This document shows, piece by piece, positions 46,501 to 60,020 of a stretch of DNA of 64,000 nucleotides. The notes beneath the pieces were generated by a model. That model was given only the letters and a program-made list of their open reading frames with translations, was not told the DNA's origin and searched no databases. The stretch comes from Embiotoca jacksoni. Lineage: Eukaryota > Chordata > Actinopteri > Embiotocidae. Numbering within the stretch: position 1 is the first letter of the stretch; each line of letters starts with the position of its first letter. The position numbers and the translations under genes are program-made. The stretch covers positions 208,501 to 272,500 of the forward strand of contig JAKOON010000117.1 in NCBI GenBank assembly GCA_022577435.1, written 5' to 3'.

Positions 46501-47262
46501 GATGACGGTGAGATGTGTTGATGACGTCGAGATGTGTTGATGACGGTGAGATGTGTTGATGACGTCGAGATGTGTTGATGACGGGGAGATGTGTTGATGA
46601 CGTCGAGATGTGTTGATGACGGGGAGATGTGTTGATGACGGTGAGATGTGTTGATGACGGTGAGATGTGTTGATGACGGGGAGATGTGTTGATGACGTCG
46701 AGATGTGTTGATGACGTCGAGATGTGTTGATGACGGGGAGATGTGTTGATGACGTCGAGATGTGTTGATGACGTCGAGATGTGTTGATGACGGTGAGATG
46801 TGTTGATGACGTCGAGATGTGTTGATGACGGTGAGATGTGTTGATGACGGTGAGATGTGTTGATGACGGTGAGATGTGTTGATGACGGTGAGATGTGTTG
46901 ATGACGTCGAGATGTGTTGATGACGGGGAGATGTGTTGATGACGTCGAGATGTGTTGATGACGGGGAGATGTGTTGATGACGTCGAGATGTGTTGATGAC
47001 GTCGAGATGTGTTGATGACGTCGAGATGTGTTGATGACGGGGAGATGTGTTGATGACGGGGAGATGTGTTGATGACGGGGAGATGTGTTGATGACGTCGA
47101 GATGTGTTGATGACGGTGAGATGTGTTGATGACGGGGAGATGTGTTGATGACGGTGAGATGTGTTGATGACGGGGAGATGTGTTGATGACGGGGAGATGT
47201 GTTGATGACGGGGAGATGTGTTGATGACGTCGAGATGTGTTGATGACGTCGAGATGTGTTGA
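43501..47262 (+). repeat. 19-bp minisatellite, about 198 copies (3.76 kb)
   Basis: The unit is GAGATGTGTTGATGACGTC. Nearly all variation is in the dinucleotide after GACG, giving three unit types: GACGTCGAG, GACGGTGAG and GACGGGGAG. Every unit carries TGACG. Since 19 is not a multiple of 3, one minus-strand frame passes through all three phases without a stop and spans 1,309 codons (19-residue period). Confidence 0.98.
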
Positions 47263-48500
47263 GCGGCAGATGAGCGGCAGATTCAAACTAATTTGAATTA
47301 ATTGTGCCAGTTTTAATTCAGCCCGTAAAAACATTGTTTTATTTGTTTGGCCAAATCCATAGAGGACCTTAACAGGTTCCCTGATGAACTCCTTCAGGGT
47401 TTGTTTTTGGTCCAAACTTCTAGATGTTCATTCTTTCTGAGGTACTTTTAGAAAGCAGAAACGTCTGATGAAAACTTTGCAGTAAAAGCAAAAGAGAAAA
47501 ATATTCAGTTGGCAATAAATGATTTCAAGATTTTTTGCTTTAGATAAAATCTGATTTTCAATGTCATGTTCACAATTTAAGCTTTTTTTTTTTTTTTTAT
47601 GCCTTTTCCTTTTTCCAAAATAAAAGTTAAAAAGAAAATTAGGCTTGTATGTTATTGATAGAACACATTTTAACCAGTGATGGCAGTTTAATAAATAAGT
47701 CTCCTAAGATCCAAGCAACATCTTAAAGTGTCCATCAAACCATCAGTCCGAAAACCCAAAAGATAGTTTTAAAATAATAAAGAGCTGGAACCAGACAATG
47801 AAAAATCATCAACGTTTTTTTGCAGAACATTTTTTGTCGTGCAACTAATTGACAAGTTCTTTCAACACTTACATCGAAGGAAATGAAAGATATTAAAACA
47901 ACAAGCCGCTGCATTGTTTGTCTTGACGAGTGTCATGTAAATTGAAAACACGTCTTTTCAAATGGTAAAACATGAGGAGAAAAACATTTTAACCACAATT
48001 TGAGGAATTTGCTGAATTCATTCGTCACTTCAAGAGTTGGAGGAGAATTAATTCACTTTTAAACGTTTTTGTTTTTTTTACTTTTCCACTGCTTCCAGTT
48101 TACGGCTTTATAGCAAACTCCTGTTATGAAAACAATTAACCATATTTCCAAAAAATCTTTCCAAAGAATTGCAGAATCTATATACAAATGAGCTAAACTT
48201 TGCTTTTCATTTTGAAGCCCTGCGTGAAGCGTCTGATGAACAAACACGTGGGTCGTCCCGGTGAAGCCGGTTTTCTCCAGACTTGTTGAGTTGGACTCCT
48301 GCTGGAAGAAAATGTGCAAATAATGATATATTCAAGCAGACAGAAGAAGTCTGGTAGTAAATCTACAGACGTGGTGCGATGTTTGCTTTTTCTTTTTTTT
48401 TTCCTCCTCTGAAAGACGGACGTGTGGAAATCACCTGACATGTGTGAGCGGAGGGAAACCGGGCTGTCGGTCTTCATACCTGTCGGGGATAATAACAGGT
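47263..48500. other. Intergenic AT-rich DNA
   Basis: No repeat array and no supported exon. The minus-strand frames at 48059-48477 show no domain. Confidence 0.5.
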
Positions 48501-49510
48501 ATTTTAGCAGTGAGAAGAGTCTGTGATTGGAGCAGAAGGCATTTTCTTCTTTCAGAGGGAGGGAAGCGTCAGCGTTTTGAGGATTTGTAAACTGGTCGTG
48601 ACAAGTAGCCGTAAATTACCGTTTAAAACATCCATTAAAGCTCATCTGGCACAAATAGCCAGTGAAGCCATCCATCAACATGCCTGAGTGACAGCGACGG
48701 CCGCGACACCACGAATGCAGAGAGACGGCTTGTGATTACGTAAACGTTGTAAATGACACGGCGATTAGAAAACCGCTCGAAAACGCTGCAACTAAAACCT
48801 GCTGAGACGGACGGATTAGTAGAAACAACACAGTCGAGTACTAAAGATGAACGTGAGAGATATGAGCTGCGCTACATTCATAGAAAACACATTATCTGGA
48901 CTCTAAATGTTTAGAAGGACCTCATGTTTAATAAATGTATTCATAATTAACTATGTTTAAAAGTAATTTAACCAAATAATTGGTTTTCAGTGTTTATCCA
49001 GTTAAGGACTGCTGGAACCTTTTCAGGACCTTGAAGCTCGTCAGCTCGGTCGCTGCACGGAAACCAAGATCCAGAATCACGCGAACGTTCGGTCATTCGG
49101 GGAGAATTTGTGCGCCATAATTCAGCCGTCGATCAGAAGCCAACGTGGAAGTTTCCTCTTTATCGGTCACGTAAAACACGTCCTGTCTCTCGTTTAAACG
49201 TTACGACATCGTGCATGTGTCGGAGGAAAGCTGCGTGCCAACTGCCAATCAAGTGTCCGTGTGGTATGTAAACAGCGACAGCTCGCCTCGTGGGTTTGGA
49301 CTCCAGCAGAGCCGTCGTTCCTCCGTCACCACCAGCAGCTGCAGCTGCAGCTTTATTGGCCGATTAGAGACTTGAGTTCACGTTTGGGAATGTTGAGCTG
49401 CCACACGGTTATTTTCTAGAACAAAAGATTCAGATGCCAAATAGAATTAAATTAAATGTATATAATTAGCAGCGTAAATGACAGGAGGAGCGATCACCGG
49501 TGTTCAGCGA
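48501..49510. promoter_or_regulatory. Candidate conserved non-coding cluster
   Basis: Two unique stretches (about 48590-48790 and 49070-49500) stand out from the repeats. They contain ACAAATAGCCAGTG, CCTGAGTGACAGCG, GTGATTACGTAAACG, AGCTGCAGCTGCAGC, TTTATTGGCCGATTAG and AATTAGCAGCGTAAATGACA. No open frame. Judged only by composition and word content. Confidence 0.3.
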
Positions 49511-50490
49511 GTAAATTAAACATTTGAAAACGACTTTCTGCATGTTCGTTTGAACTTTTCAGAGAAAACGTGTCGACCTAAAACTGCTGCGATCGGTGAA
49601 TCATTTCTTTCTTGTTCTTATTAAACGGAGAATTAACCTTTTTTTTTTTTTTTATTAAAAATCAAATTGTTGTTTATGTATGAAGTCAACACAGAAACCA
49701 AAACAATAACTTCCTCGTAGCTTCTGTTTTATGCTGAAGTCAAAAATAAGAAATGAAAAAAACAGACCGGATTTGATTTTGATATTTTGGTCTTTGGTCT
49801 TCGTGTTGCACTCGATCGGCAGTAAATGTGTCGGACGAAGCTGCTGCAGGATATAATGCAAATATGATGAGCTTAAAAATCCTTGTTTTTTAGTTCAAAC
49901 AAAAGGCCTCATTAGAAAAGTTAACGTGTGTGAACAGATTCGTCTCCTTTAACTTGCGTAACTAAACTCGACAGGATGTCTTTACAGATCTTTGATCAGA
50001 TTTTTATAATTAGAGGGCCGTAAAATGTCTGAAAAAGTAAAATGCGTCATGTTTTATGGAATTTATGACCGTAAAATACATTTCAATACTTTAGACATTT
50101 AAATTATAGTTTGAAATATGTTTTGGCATCGTTTTAATTTGATAGAAATCAACATGAATAATATTGTAATAGATTTAAAACAATGATTTTTAAAAAGTGG
50201 TCAGATGCTGTTTTGTTTTCTTTTATTTAAATTTTTTTGAATGAGTGGATGAATTATTGCAGTGTCACATTATATGTATATTTTTTGATGTATTATGTTG
50301 TTCTCTGTTAAATGGTAAACCTCCTGAAGGGAAACGTCCTCCTTTATTCTCCTCCAGTCTCTCATGGACACTCAGCAGTGTGATTTTCTCGCCGCCAGCT
50401 CTTTGCTTTAGTTAAGTCAACATGAGCGTGACTGAAAACTGGCCGATCAAACAGGCTATAGAGTTACACTGCTGTCAGCCTGACGGGTGT
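49511..50490. other. Intergenic AT-rich DNA
   Basis: Nothing recognised apart from T runs. Confidence 0.5.
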
Positions 50491-50496
50491 GTTATA

Positions 50497-50552
<56 letters not shown>
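50490..50552 (+). repeat. (CA)n tract
   Basis: About 31 CA units. Confidence 0.95.
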
Positions 50553-50554
<2 letters not shown>

Positions 50555-50834
50555 CAACACACCTGAGTGTTTCAGGAAGTGCTTGGAGGATTAAGAGCTC
50601 TGAAGTGAGGAGAGGAAGAAAGAAACTCCGTCACCTCTCAGGTTTTCACCAAATTACTACAAATCAGTGTCACGTATTCTTTTCATCAGTCACACGGCGG
50701 CTGCGTGTGATGATTTATGTCACATTTATGATTTCATATTCATATCTGATGATTTTGATCTGCTTCTGTTGTAATTTGAGACATTTTGGAAAAAATTTGA
50801 CGCAAATAGAAAAACTATAAAAGTGACTGCTGCT

Positions 50835-51640
50835 TCTGGGTCTGAAAACTGAGATTGCAATACCACACAGGGCCACTAGGGGGCTAGCTCCAAACAGGCA
50901 GCAACCATCAGTGATGTCATCAACCATCAGTGATGTCATCGTTGGTTTGTGAACATTATGAATCCTCCAGTTCAGATTCTGTCCGTCGCCATCTTTGTTA
51001 GTTCGGAGCAGTTTGGAGCAGGAAGTGACCATATTTGGACGAGATGGGGGAGGAGCCAGCGGTGGATCTGACCGATCTGATCGGAAACCCGACGATACTA
51101 CGTCCCACCCACCGATAGCTGTAACCTGACTGCACCACAGGCCTGTCAATCAAACAGACACGCCCCCAAAAACAGGTCTTCTTGAATCTTCTTTTCTAAT
51201 GAATGAGGGATTATTTTCAGATGGACCTCCAGAAAACTAATAAGAAGGAGTGACTTTAGCTAACAACACCGAGATAACTGATGGACACATTTTATTCACT
51301 TTGGATTTGATGAGAGAAGTTGAATGGGAGTCTATGGAGCCGGAGGCTTTTTGGAGCCGACCTCTAGTGGCACTCGCTGGTATTGCAGCTGAAGACACTT
51401 CTGGATCGGAACCATTTTACAGACCTGAAGCTACGAACATTTCTGTTCTGAAATATAAAGTCAGTAAATGTTTCCAGTCATCATGGTGTCGTTAGGTAAA
51501 CGCCTTCTGATCAGCATTCATTAGATATTAGCACTCAAACACAGATATGTTTGGGGGCGTGTCTCATTTGATTGACAGGGTTGTGGTGCAGTCCAAATTT
51601 CTGGTATTGGTGGGCGGGGCTTAGAGTCTGTTGTGAGTTA
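50835..51640. mobile_element. Foldback/MITE-like element with nested inverted arms
   Basis: Two inverted pairs are visible. In the first, the block with GCAATACCACACAGGGCCAC (about 50855-50880) returns inverted near 51362-51390. In the second, TGCACCACAGGCCTGTCAAT with ACACGCCCCCAAA (about 51131-51172) returns inverted at about 51550-51600. No transposase frame is present. A related fragment lies at 42780-42900. Confidence 0.6.
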
Positions 51641-51705
51641 TGAATCGGATGATTTTTTTTTACTTATTCCCCTGAAACGGTACACCTTACCTCCCCTTCA
51701 GCTCA

Positions 51706-51721
51706 GCGGCGCCCCCTGGGG
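51706..51721 (-). promoter_or_regulatory. CTCF-like site
   Basis: The minus strand reads CCCCAGGGGGCGCCGC, close to the CTCF core, just beyond the MITE-like element. Confidence 0.4.
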
Positions 51722-51879
51722 AAGCTTTTGTGTTTGTTTTGGTTCATAATTAATAGCACGGTGAATATTTTAGTCCCCTGTGACGTTAACTCGGTCTGAA
51801 CGCTTTAAAACCACCAATCAGTTAAAGTAGCTGCATAAATTAATTGTATAAAATGCACATATGTAAATCAGTGTTTAAC

Positions 51880-51880
<1 letters not shown>

Positions 51881-51975
<95 letters not shown>

Positions 51976-52085
51976 TGTGTGTGTGTGAGTGTGAGCATCA
52001 CAGATGGGCGAGAGACTTGATACCCTCCTCAACTCGAAGAAAACAAAAAGAACGACAGGAAGTGAGAAGGTGTGTGTTTGAGTGC

Positions 52086-52124
<39 letters not shown>

Positions 52125-52150
52125 TGTGTGTGTGTGTGTGGGGGGGGGGG
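51881..52150 (+). repeat. (GT)n tracts and a G13 run
   Basis: A GT tract at 51881-51990, a second at about 52085-52140, then a G run (52140-52153). The 60-codon frame over them is a shadow. Confidence 0.95.
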
Positions 52151-52263
52151 GGGTTAAATCAGAGCACCCCCCTCCCCCCCGCCCCCCGGCCGTTGGAGGT
52201 GAGAAGATCTAATCCTGAATTAAATGATCTGGCACTTTACAAAATACACGAACAATTACACAG

Positions 52264-52285
52264 ATAATTATACCAAGCCTTCACA

Positions 52286-52369
<84 letters not shown>

Positions 52370-52372
52370 CTC
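52264..52372 (+). repeat. (CA)n tract
   Basis: About 50 CA units, complementary to the (GT)n tracts just upstream. Confidence 0.95.
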
Positions 52373-52849
52373 ACACCAGCTGCAGCTCAAACCTCCTGAT
52401 CTGAGAAACGTCTGCAGACGGTATAAAGTTTACAGTTCACTGCAATAAATGATATTTTTAAATGTTCCTTTATATCAGTGAAACACTGCAAAACTTTGAG
52501 CTGCATTTCCTTTATGAGTTTACAAATAAAGTTGTTTATTATTATTATTATTATTTTAAGCAGCTGAAAACACAACACGGACATCAGTTCATCGAGAAAC
52601 GACTGCTAACAAGCTGCTCGCATCGTCTCAAAAAGCAATTCAAGTTGCTTTTCTTTATTTTTGAGGGGAACAGTAAAATCCCACGTCGACGCCATTCGGA
52701 TGTTTTTTTTTCGTACGGTTTGTGTTGTAAACTCTGCAACACAACTCTGAGACGTCTTTAAATATCATCGCTGCTTCTTCTTTTTTTTCACACTGTTGAT
52801 AATTTAAGTTCATTTCCAAAACTTTAAAACAGGAAATCTTCCATATTTA

Positions 52850-53180
52850 ATCACTGAACGCTTCGTCGCGTCCATCCGCTGTTCAGAGCTCAGCTAGCTG
52901 TTAACGGCGTCCCACAGGGATCCACATTAGTGCCTCAGCAATTCACTCCATTATTGATCATATTTAATAATAATTTAATATTTACTCTGTTATCTTGACT
53001 TCCAGCAAGAGGGGTTAAAGGTCAGCGGCTCGACGTCTGACAGGAAGCCGGCTTCCATAAATATTGTTGGGAAACAGCAGCCGCAGCTGTTTGTTTACTG
53101 TGTTTACTGTTTATCGGAGACATTAGTGGAGAGTTTAGTGACTAATGACAACCCTCGGGATGCTAGTTAACTAGCTCCCT
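52850..53180. promoter_or_regulatory. Candidate conserved non-coding element
   Basis: Unique sequence with CTCCATTATTGATC, TTTAATAATAATTTAATA, GGGGTTAAAGGTCAG (nuclear-receptor-like half-site) and CCATAAATATTGTTG. Inference only. Confidence 0.3.
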
Positions 53181-53222
53181 GCAGACCTTAAACACAGCTA
53201 ATACACACCTTCAGGGATGGAC

Positions 53223-53225
<3 letters not shown>

Positions 53226-53284
<59 letters not shown>
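53226..53284 (+). repeat. (GT)n tract
   Basis: About 28 GT units. Confidence 0.95.
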
Positions 53285-53285
<1 letters not shown>

Positions 53286-53723
53286 TCTGGTTTTACAGGT
53301 TTTGTGGGGACGTAAATCTGTTTACAGTCTCATATTGGACAAAAATTAAGTCCCCATGAGGTCAGTCAGTAAATTTAAGCGTGAAGACTCAGTTTCAGGT
53401 TATTAATATATTAAGTTTAGGTTTATGTTTAGTTTAAGTCACCAGGAAATAATTAAAATGTCCTTTTAAAGTGATGGAAACTAAACTGTGTTTTGTCGGT
53501 AACTGTCTCCCGTCGACCATCTGCACCTGCAGCGTGGCTTCTATCATTAACCAAACCACGATGATGTCACCACGGTGATGTCATCAGGGACCGACAGCAG
53601 CTGCTGCTTTAACACGTAATAATTAAAGTCGTTTGATACTCGGCTCCAACCGACGAGCAGCCGAAACGAGTTTACTGCAAATTCTCAGCGATCACGTGAA
53701 CAGGACATGGAGGTTTGGGGTTG

Positions 53724-53737
53724 GTTACCACGGTAAC
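53724..53737. promoter_or_regulatory. Perfect RFX X-box palindrome
   Basis: GTTACCACGGTAAC fits GTNRCC-N2-RGYAAC exactly and its arms are perfect inverted repeats. No gene start is recognised beside it. Confidence 0.45.
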
Positions 53738-54226
53738 AAACTATGTTTCAGTTATTGTACCTTTATTTAACCCTTTAATACCTTTTTATTGGGTAATTAT
53801 TAGGGCTGAACATTTCAAGCAAAATTACGGATTTGAAATTCGCTCGAAACTATCAGATTAAAAATAGATTTTTCTCAGCTGGCAGACAGATTTAAGGTTC
53901 ATTACTGCCCCCTTCTGGTGGGGGGACTAACGCATTACAACCAGGCGCCAGTAAAAACGGGAAATCAGAAAGAACGATAGTCTCACATGTTAATGTATTT
54001 TTCTATATTATAACGAGTACTCGAAAGCCACGTACGATCCACAGACTGTTTATAAGAGTTCAGAGCTTCCAGGTCTGAAAAATGAGTTCGATGCAGAAGT
54101 GTCTGAAACTATAACTGATCGTCTGATTGATCCTCTTTAAAACTGTTTAAAATGATCCTATCAGCTGTTTTGAACTCTCTGACCTTTGACCCCTCTCGCC
54201 TGGTAGAGTCTGAACAGCCTGAAGTC

Positions 54227-54309
54227 TCACACACACACACACACACAGACACACACACACAGACACACACACACAGACACACAGACACACACACACACAC
54301 ACACACACA

Positions 54310-54348
<39 letters not shown>

Positions 54349-54364
54349 ACACACACACACACAG

Positions 54365-54395
<31 letters not shown>

Positions 54396-54409
54396 CACAC
54401 ACACACACA

Positions 54410-54449
<40 letters not shown>
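54227..54449 (+). repeat. (CA)n tract with CAGACACA interruptions
   Basis: CA units interrupted by AGACA every 10-40 bp. Confidence 0.95.
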
Positions 54450-54450
<1 letters not shown>

Positions 54451-54727
54451 CATATGTCCTGTTACACACCGCAAAAAAAAAACACGAGCCACGTGAAGAA
54501 ACGCCTTCCTACAAAAAAACTTCAGAGAACAACAACATGGCGACGTGCTGTTGCCGCGGCGCCCAGAACAATGGCCGCACTGTCAGTCGGCGCACGTTTG
54601 GCACGACGACGCTGTGAAATATGTCACGACAACATGTTTCATTCCCGCGGTGGACGGTGAGACTCACACGGAGACAAGCAACGGAAAATAAATCTAGAGA
54701 TGCAAAGAAGGGACGAGAGACACAGTA

Positions 54728-55835
<1,108 letters not shown>

Positions 55836-56271
55836 CAGATCAAATGTAAATCAGGACTGACGGATGGATCGACCAATCACATCAAAGCTTAAAACGTCCA
55901 GAAAAACACCAGAATGACCCTTTAAAATGTAGTTTTTCTGGTTTTCTGCAGATTTTATTATTTAGTTTCACTGGATTTTTTAGTTTTTGAATAATTTCCC
56001 GTCCGGTGAGAAAACATGAATCCAACCTGAACCGCGTTCGTCTCGTTGTTTCTGCCGACAGACTGAAGCTCTCCGACAGATCGGAGCTCCGTTTGTGGTT
56101 TCACGTCGTTTTTCTTCAGTTCAAGAGTTCGTTAACAGTCTGAACAAACAGCTGCTGACGTCTCGTCCTGTTTCACATCGTTCACATTCAGAAAGGAGAC
56201 GGAGACGCAGAACAACGTCCCGCAGGTCGGGAATCGAACCGGCAACCGTTCTGCAATCACTGTTACTGTGT

Positions 56272-57765
56272 GTGGTTGTGAAGTGTGTGTTTGTGAAGTG
56301 TGTTGAAGTGTGTATGTGAAGTGTGTGTATGTGAAGTGTGTTGAAGTGTGTATGTGAAGTGTGTGTTTGTGAAGTGTGTATGTGAAGTGTGTTGAAGTGT
56401 GTATGTGAAGTGTGTGTATGTGAAGTGTGTGTGTGTGTGAAGTGTGTTGAAGTGTGTGTTTGTAAAGTGTGTTTGTGAAGTGTGTGTATGTGAAGTGTGT
56501 GTTTGTGAAGTGTGTATGTGAAGTGTGTTGAAGTGTGTATGTGAAGTGTGTGTATGTGAAGTGTGTTGAAGTGTGTTTGTGAAGTGTGTGTTTGTGAAGT
56601 GTGTATGTGAAGTGTGTTGAAGTGTGTATGTGAAGTGTGTGTTTGTGAAGTGTGTATGTGAAGTGTGTTGAAGTGTGTATGTGAAGTGTGTGTATGTGAA
56701 GTGTGTGTGTGTGTGAAGTGTGTTGAAGTGTGTGTTTGTAAAGTGTGTTTGTGAAGTGTGTGTATGTGAAGTGTGTATGTGAAGTGTGTTGAAGTGTGTA
56801 TGTGAAGTGTGTGTATGTGAAGTGTGTGTGTGTGTGAAGTGTGTTGAAGTGTGTGTTTGTAAAGTGTGTTTGTGAAGTGTGTGTTTGTAAAGTGTGTATG
56901 TGAAGTGTGTTGAAGTGTGTATGTGAAGTGTGTGTTTGTGAAGTGTGTATGTGAAGTGTGTTGAAGTGTGTATGTGAAGTGTGTGTATGTGAAGTGTGTG
57001 TGTGTGTGAAGTGTGTTGAAGTGTGTGTTTGTAAAGTGTGTTTGTGAAGTGTGTGTATGTGAAGTGTGTTGAAGTGTGTATGTGAAGTGTGTGTTTGTGA
57101 AGTGTGTTTGTGAAGTGTGTGTATGTGAAGTGTGTTGAAGTGTGTATGTGAAGTGTGTGTTTGTGAAGTGTGTTTGTGAAGTGTGTGTATGTGAAGTGTG
57201 TGTATGTGAAGTGTGTTGAAGTGTGTATGTGAAGTGTGTTTGTGAAGTGTGTGTATGTGAAGTGTGTGTTTGTGAAGTGTGTTGAAGTGTGTATGTGAAG
57301 TGTGTGTTTGTGAAGTGTGTGTATGTGAAGTGTGTGTTTGTGAAGTGTGTTGAAGTGTGTATGTGAAGTGTGTGTTTGTGAAGTGTGTATGTGAAGTGTG
57401 TGTATGTGAAGTGTGTTTGTGAAGTGCGTGTGTGTGAAGTGTGTTGAAGTGTGTGTTTGTAAAGTGTGTTTGTGAAGTGTGTGTATGTGAAGTGTGTTGA
57501 AGTGTGTATGTGAAGTGTGTGTTTGTGAAGTGTGTGTGAAGTGTGTGTGTATGTGAAGTGTGTTGAAGTGTGTATGTGAAGTGTGTGTTTGTGAAGTGTG
57601 TGTGAAGTGTGTTGAAGTGTTTGTGAAGTGTGTTGAAGTGTGTGTTTGTGAAGTGTGTGTGTGAAGTGTGTGTATGTGAAGTGTGTTGAAGTGTGTGTAT
57701 GTGAAGTGTGTGTGTGAAGTGTGTGTATGTGAAGTGTGTGTATGTGAAGTGTGTGTTTGTGCGTT
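56272..57765 (+). repeat. GAAGTGTGT-based minisatellite, 1.5 kb
   Basis: Built from GAAGTGTG followed by TATGT, TTTGT, TTGAAGTG or GTGTGT. Longer blocks of about 130-290 bp recur, for example 56400-56480 versus 56690-56770 versus 56810-56880. The minus strand stays open for 608 codons (HFT-rich) purely because of the repeat. Confidence 0.96.
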
Positions 57766-57837
57766 TCTTTAATTTATGCAGGATGATTTGAGACGCCTTC
57801 TGCCGAGCTGCTTCTTCTTCCCTCCACAATAACACAC

Positions 57838-57961
57838 ATCCTCCTCCTCCTCCTCCTCCTCTTCCTCCTCTCACTTCAACCTTCTGTTCTCTTCCTCCTC
57901 CCTCACCCCCCCCCCCCATCCCCCCCCCCCCCCCTCCCCGCCACACACACACACACACACA
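57838..57961 (+). repeat. (CTC)n, C-runs and (CA)n cluster
   Basis: CTC units (57840-57868), then C9 and C14 runs (57907-57932), then a short CA tract. Strong strand asymmetry and G-quadruplex potential on the minus strand. Confidence 0.9.
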
Positions 57962-58019
57962 CTCTCACGTCTCTCCCAGACAACTGTGACAGTTTTAATT
58001 CTGACCGCTGATTATTCCG

Positions 58020-58230
58020 ACTCCCTGAGTTGGTCGTCTGGTTGCAGCAGCAGAGCAGCAGGAGGTATTTAGACTATTTAGTCTCCATTCACGGAGCTCC
58101 AGCCTCCTAATCACCCTTTAATTACGGCCGGCGACGACGGGGGCTCGAGTGGGACGCGAGGCCGGGTCGCCGCCTCGTCAGCTGATTTCACCGAAAATCT
58201 CAGCGGGCGTCAACAAAATCAATTATCGTA
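58020..58230. promoter_or_regulatory. Candidate conserved non-coding element
   Basis: Unique GC-balanced sequence with CCTCCTAATCACCC, TTTAATTACGGCCGG and GTCAGCTGATTTCACC. No coding frame. Confidence 0.3.
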
Positions 58231-59145
58231 ATTTTCTGACAGATGTTTAGACCTAAGTTCATTTAATGCACCTTTATAGCTGTTCAAGAGGGGGGGGGGA
58301 ACGACTTATGAAAGATTAATTAAAGTTGAAATAAACTCCAAAAAGATTCAAAAAGAAAACAAAAGCAGCATTTCCTGTGCAGATGTTTCACAATAAAAGC
58401 CTCCAAAGGTCTAACTACTACTTTCCTGGCTTTTATTGTGAAACTACCGCAGGAAGTGTCAGGTGTTGTTCAAAGATTCAAAATTTGAATTGATGAGTGA
58501 TGATATCAGTAGTTTTGCAGTGTTTTGGTTTTTGTATTATTGTTGTGTTAAAGTTTTTTTGATTATACGGCATTTTTTTTCTCAAACATTTCAACATATT
58601 TGCCGAGTTTGAACCAATTAAACTTATCGATCGACTCTCATAGTTGTAATTAAATGTTTTTAACTGACAGCAGAAGCAGAGTGAAGATGAGTGTCAATAA
58701 AATATGATAAATAATGTGTTTGTAATATGATTAGAGTCTATTCACTTCATTAGGAACTACTAAATCTGAAGTTCAGCCTGACTTCTGATCTCACTCATCT
58801 AACTTCTACATTTCTTTTATTTCTATCGTCTTGCGTGCGTCGGTCTCAAAGTGGTTTTTAAATCGTCTGATTTTCCTTTTAAGTTGTTTTTAATTTGTTC
58901 TCTTATTATTGAGACCTGTCAATCATCTGTTAAGCACCAAAATGTACAAACAAAAGTTAGATTGATTAACTTTATAAGAGGAACATCTTTCCTCCTCAGT
59001 AATGAACGTGAAGCAGAGTTCACATTAAGATGCAGAAGCTTTGTGGAAGTTTGAATCAGATTTTGTGTCGTCAGTGCTGATTGGTTGAAACATGAAGTAT
59101 CTGAGCTGCATTCCTAAACATCTTAATTTGTAATAAAGGAACCTC
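58231..59145. other. Intergenic AT-rich DNA
   Basis: Nothing recognised. A short inverted pair (CACAATAAAAGCC near 58389 and GGCTTTTATTGTG near 58428) forms a 13-bp hairpin arm set. Confidence 0.5.
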
Positions 59146-60020
59146 CTGAGGAGGAAGTTAACCTCCCCTCTCTTTCCTCGCAGCTATCAGCGTTACTAAT
59201 CCTTTTTGTGCCTCCTTTGTTGGCCGTTCAAAGCGCCGGCGGGGATAACATCACTTCATTGACCGCCGGTCGTCCCGCTTCATCAATTAGACGTCGTAGT
59301 GAACGAATCTCCCGCCGGCCGCTCGGCTTTCTGTGGTGTGAAGGGAGCGAACAGCGGAGCGCTTTAATGCCGACTAATGACGTGATGGGAGGACCAGCCC
59401 CATGCCGCTGGGAACCTGATAATCCCACTTTGTTCCTGTTTGGGATTCCTTGAAAAGCCCCGCCCCCTCGCCCCCTCGCCGTGGCCGATCTTCTCCATGT
59501 TGCGATGACACAAAGGCCCCCCCATCACCCCCCCCCCCCGCCCCCGCCGGGCCCAGTCCACCTCTTATTCTCTAAACACCTCTCTCATTTGTCGGGCCGC
59601 GGCCGGGGGGCGCGTTCCTCTTTATCTTCCCCTCAATTAGCAGGAAAGGGCCTGTGCTGATCACTTCCTCTCTGCAGAGGTGAGCGCACGTTCCCGGAGG
59701 TTATCGGCGGCGGCGACGCAAATCAGATTCACGGTTTCAATCCAGCAAGCTCCAAAAAAAACTAAAAAAACTAACACCGATCAGAGTTTCGTGTCACGCC
59801 AGCTCGGTGTTTTTTTTCTGGGCCTCCGGAGCTCCGCCCACTTTCTTTCAGCCTCATTACCAGTTCGGGGCTTTGATAAGAACCTGTCCTCCCATTTCCG
59901 CTGGACTCTGCCAAATCCTTCAGAGACCCTCCCCCCGACTCCCCCCGCGGTGTCCGGGACCAGAGGGTGAGGAGGAGGTGGCTCGGACCGGGATCTTAAA
60001 ATCGAATTCACCAACAAAGA
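59146..60020. promoter_or_regulatory. GC-rich unique block, candidate regulatory/CpG-type region
   Basis: Elevated GC and CpG relative to the flanks, with C-runs (59528-59541), GCCGCGGCCGGGGGGCGCG (about 59596-59614), CCCCTCAATTAGCAGG and CCGCTGGACTCTGCC. Frames on both strands are Arg/Pro-rich shadows with no domain. It could be a promoter or a conserved element. Confidence 0.3.

Noticed and set aside
52909..52990. GVPQGS, the reverse-transcriptase-like motif, in a plus-strand frame
   Set aside because: Only six residues match; the following residues do not fit the non-LTR RT pattern and no other RT motif surrounds it.
56132..57958. 608-codon minus-strand His/Thr/Phe-rich frame
   Set aside because: Produced by the GAAGTGTGT minisatellite and flanking CTC/C runs.
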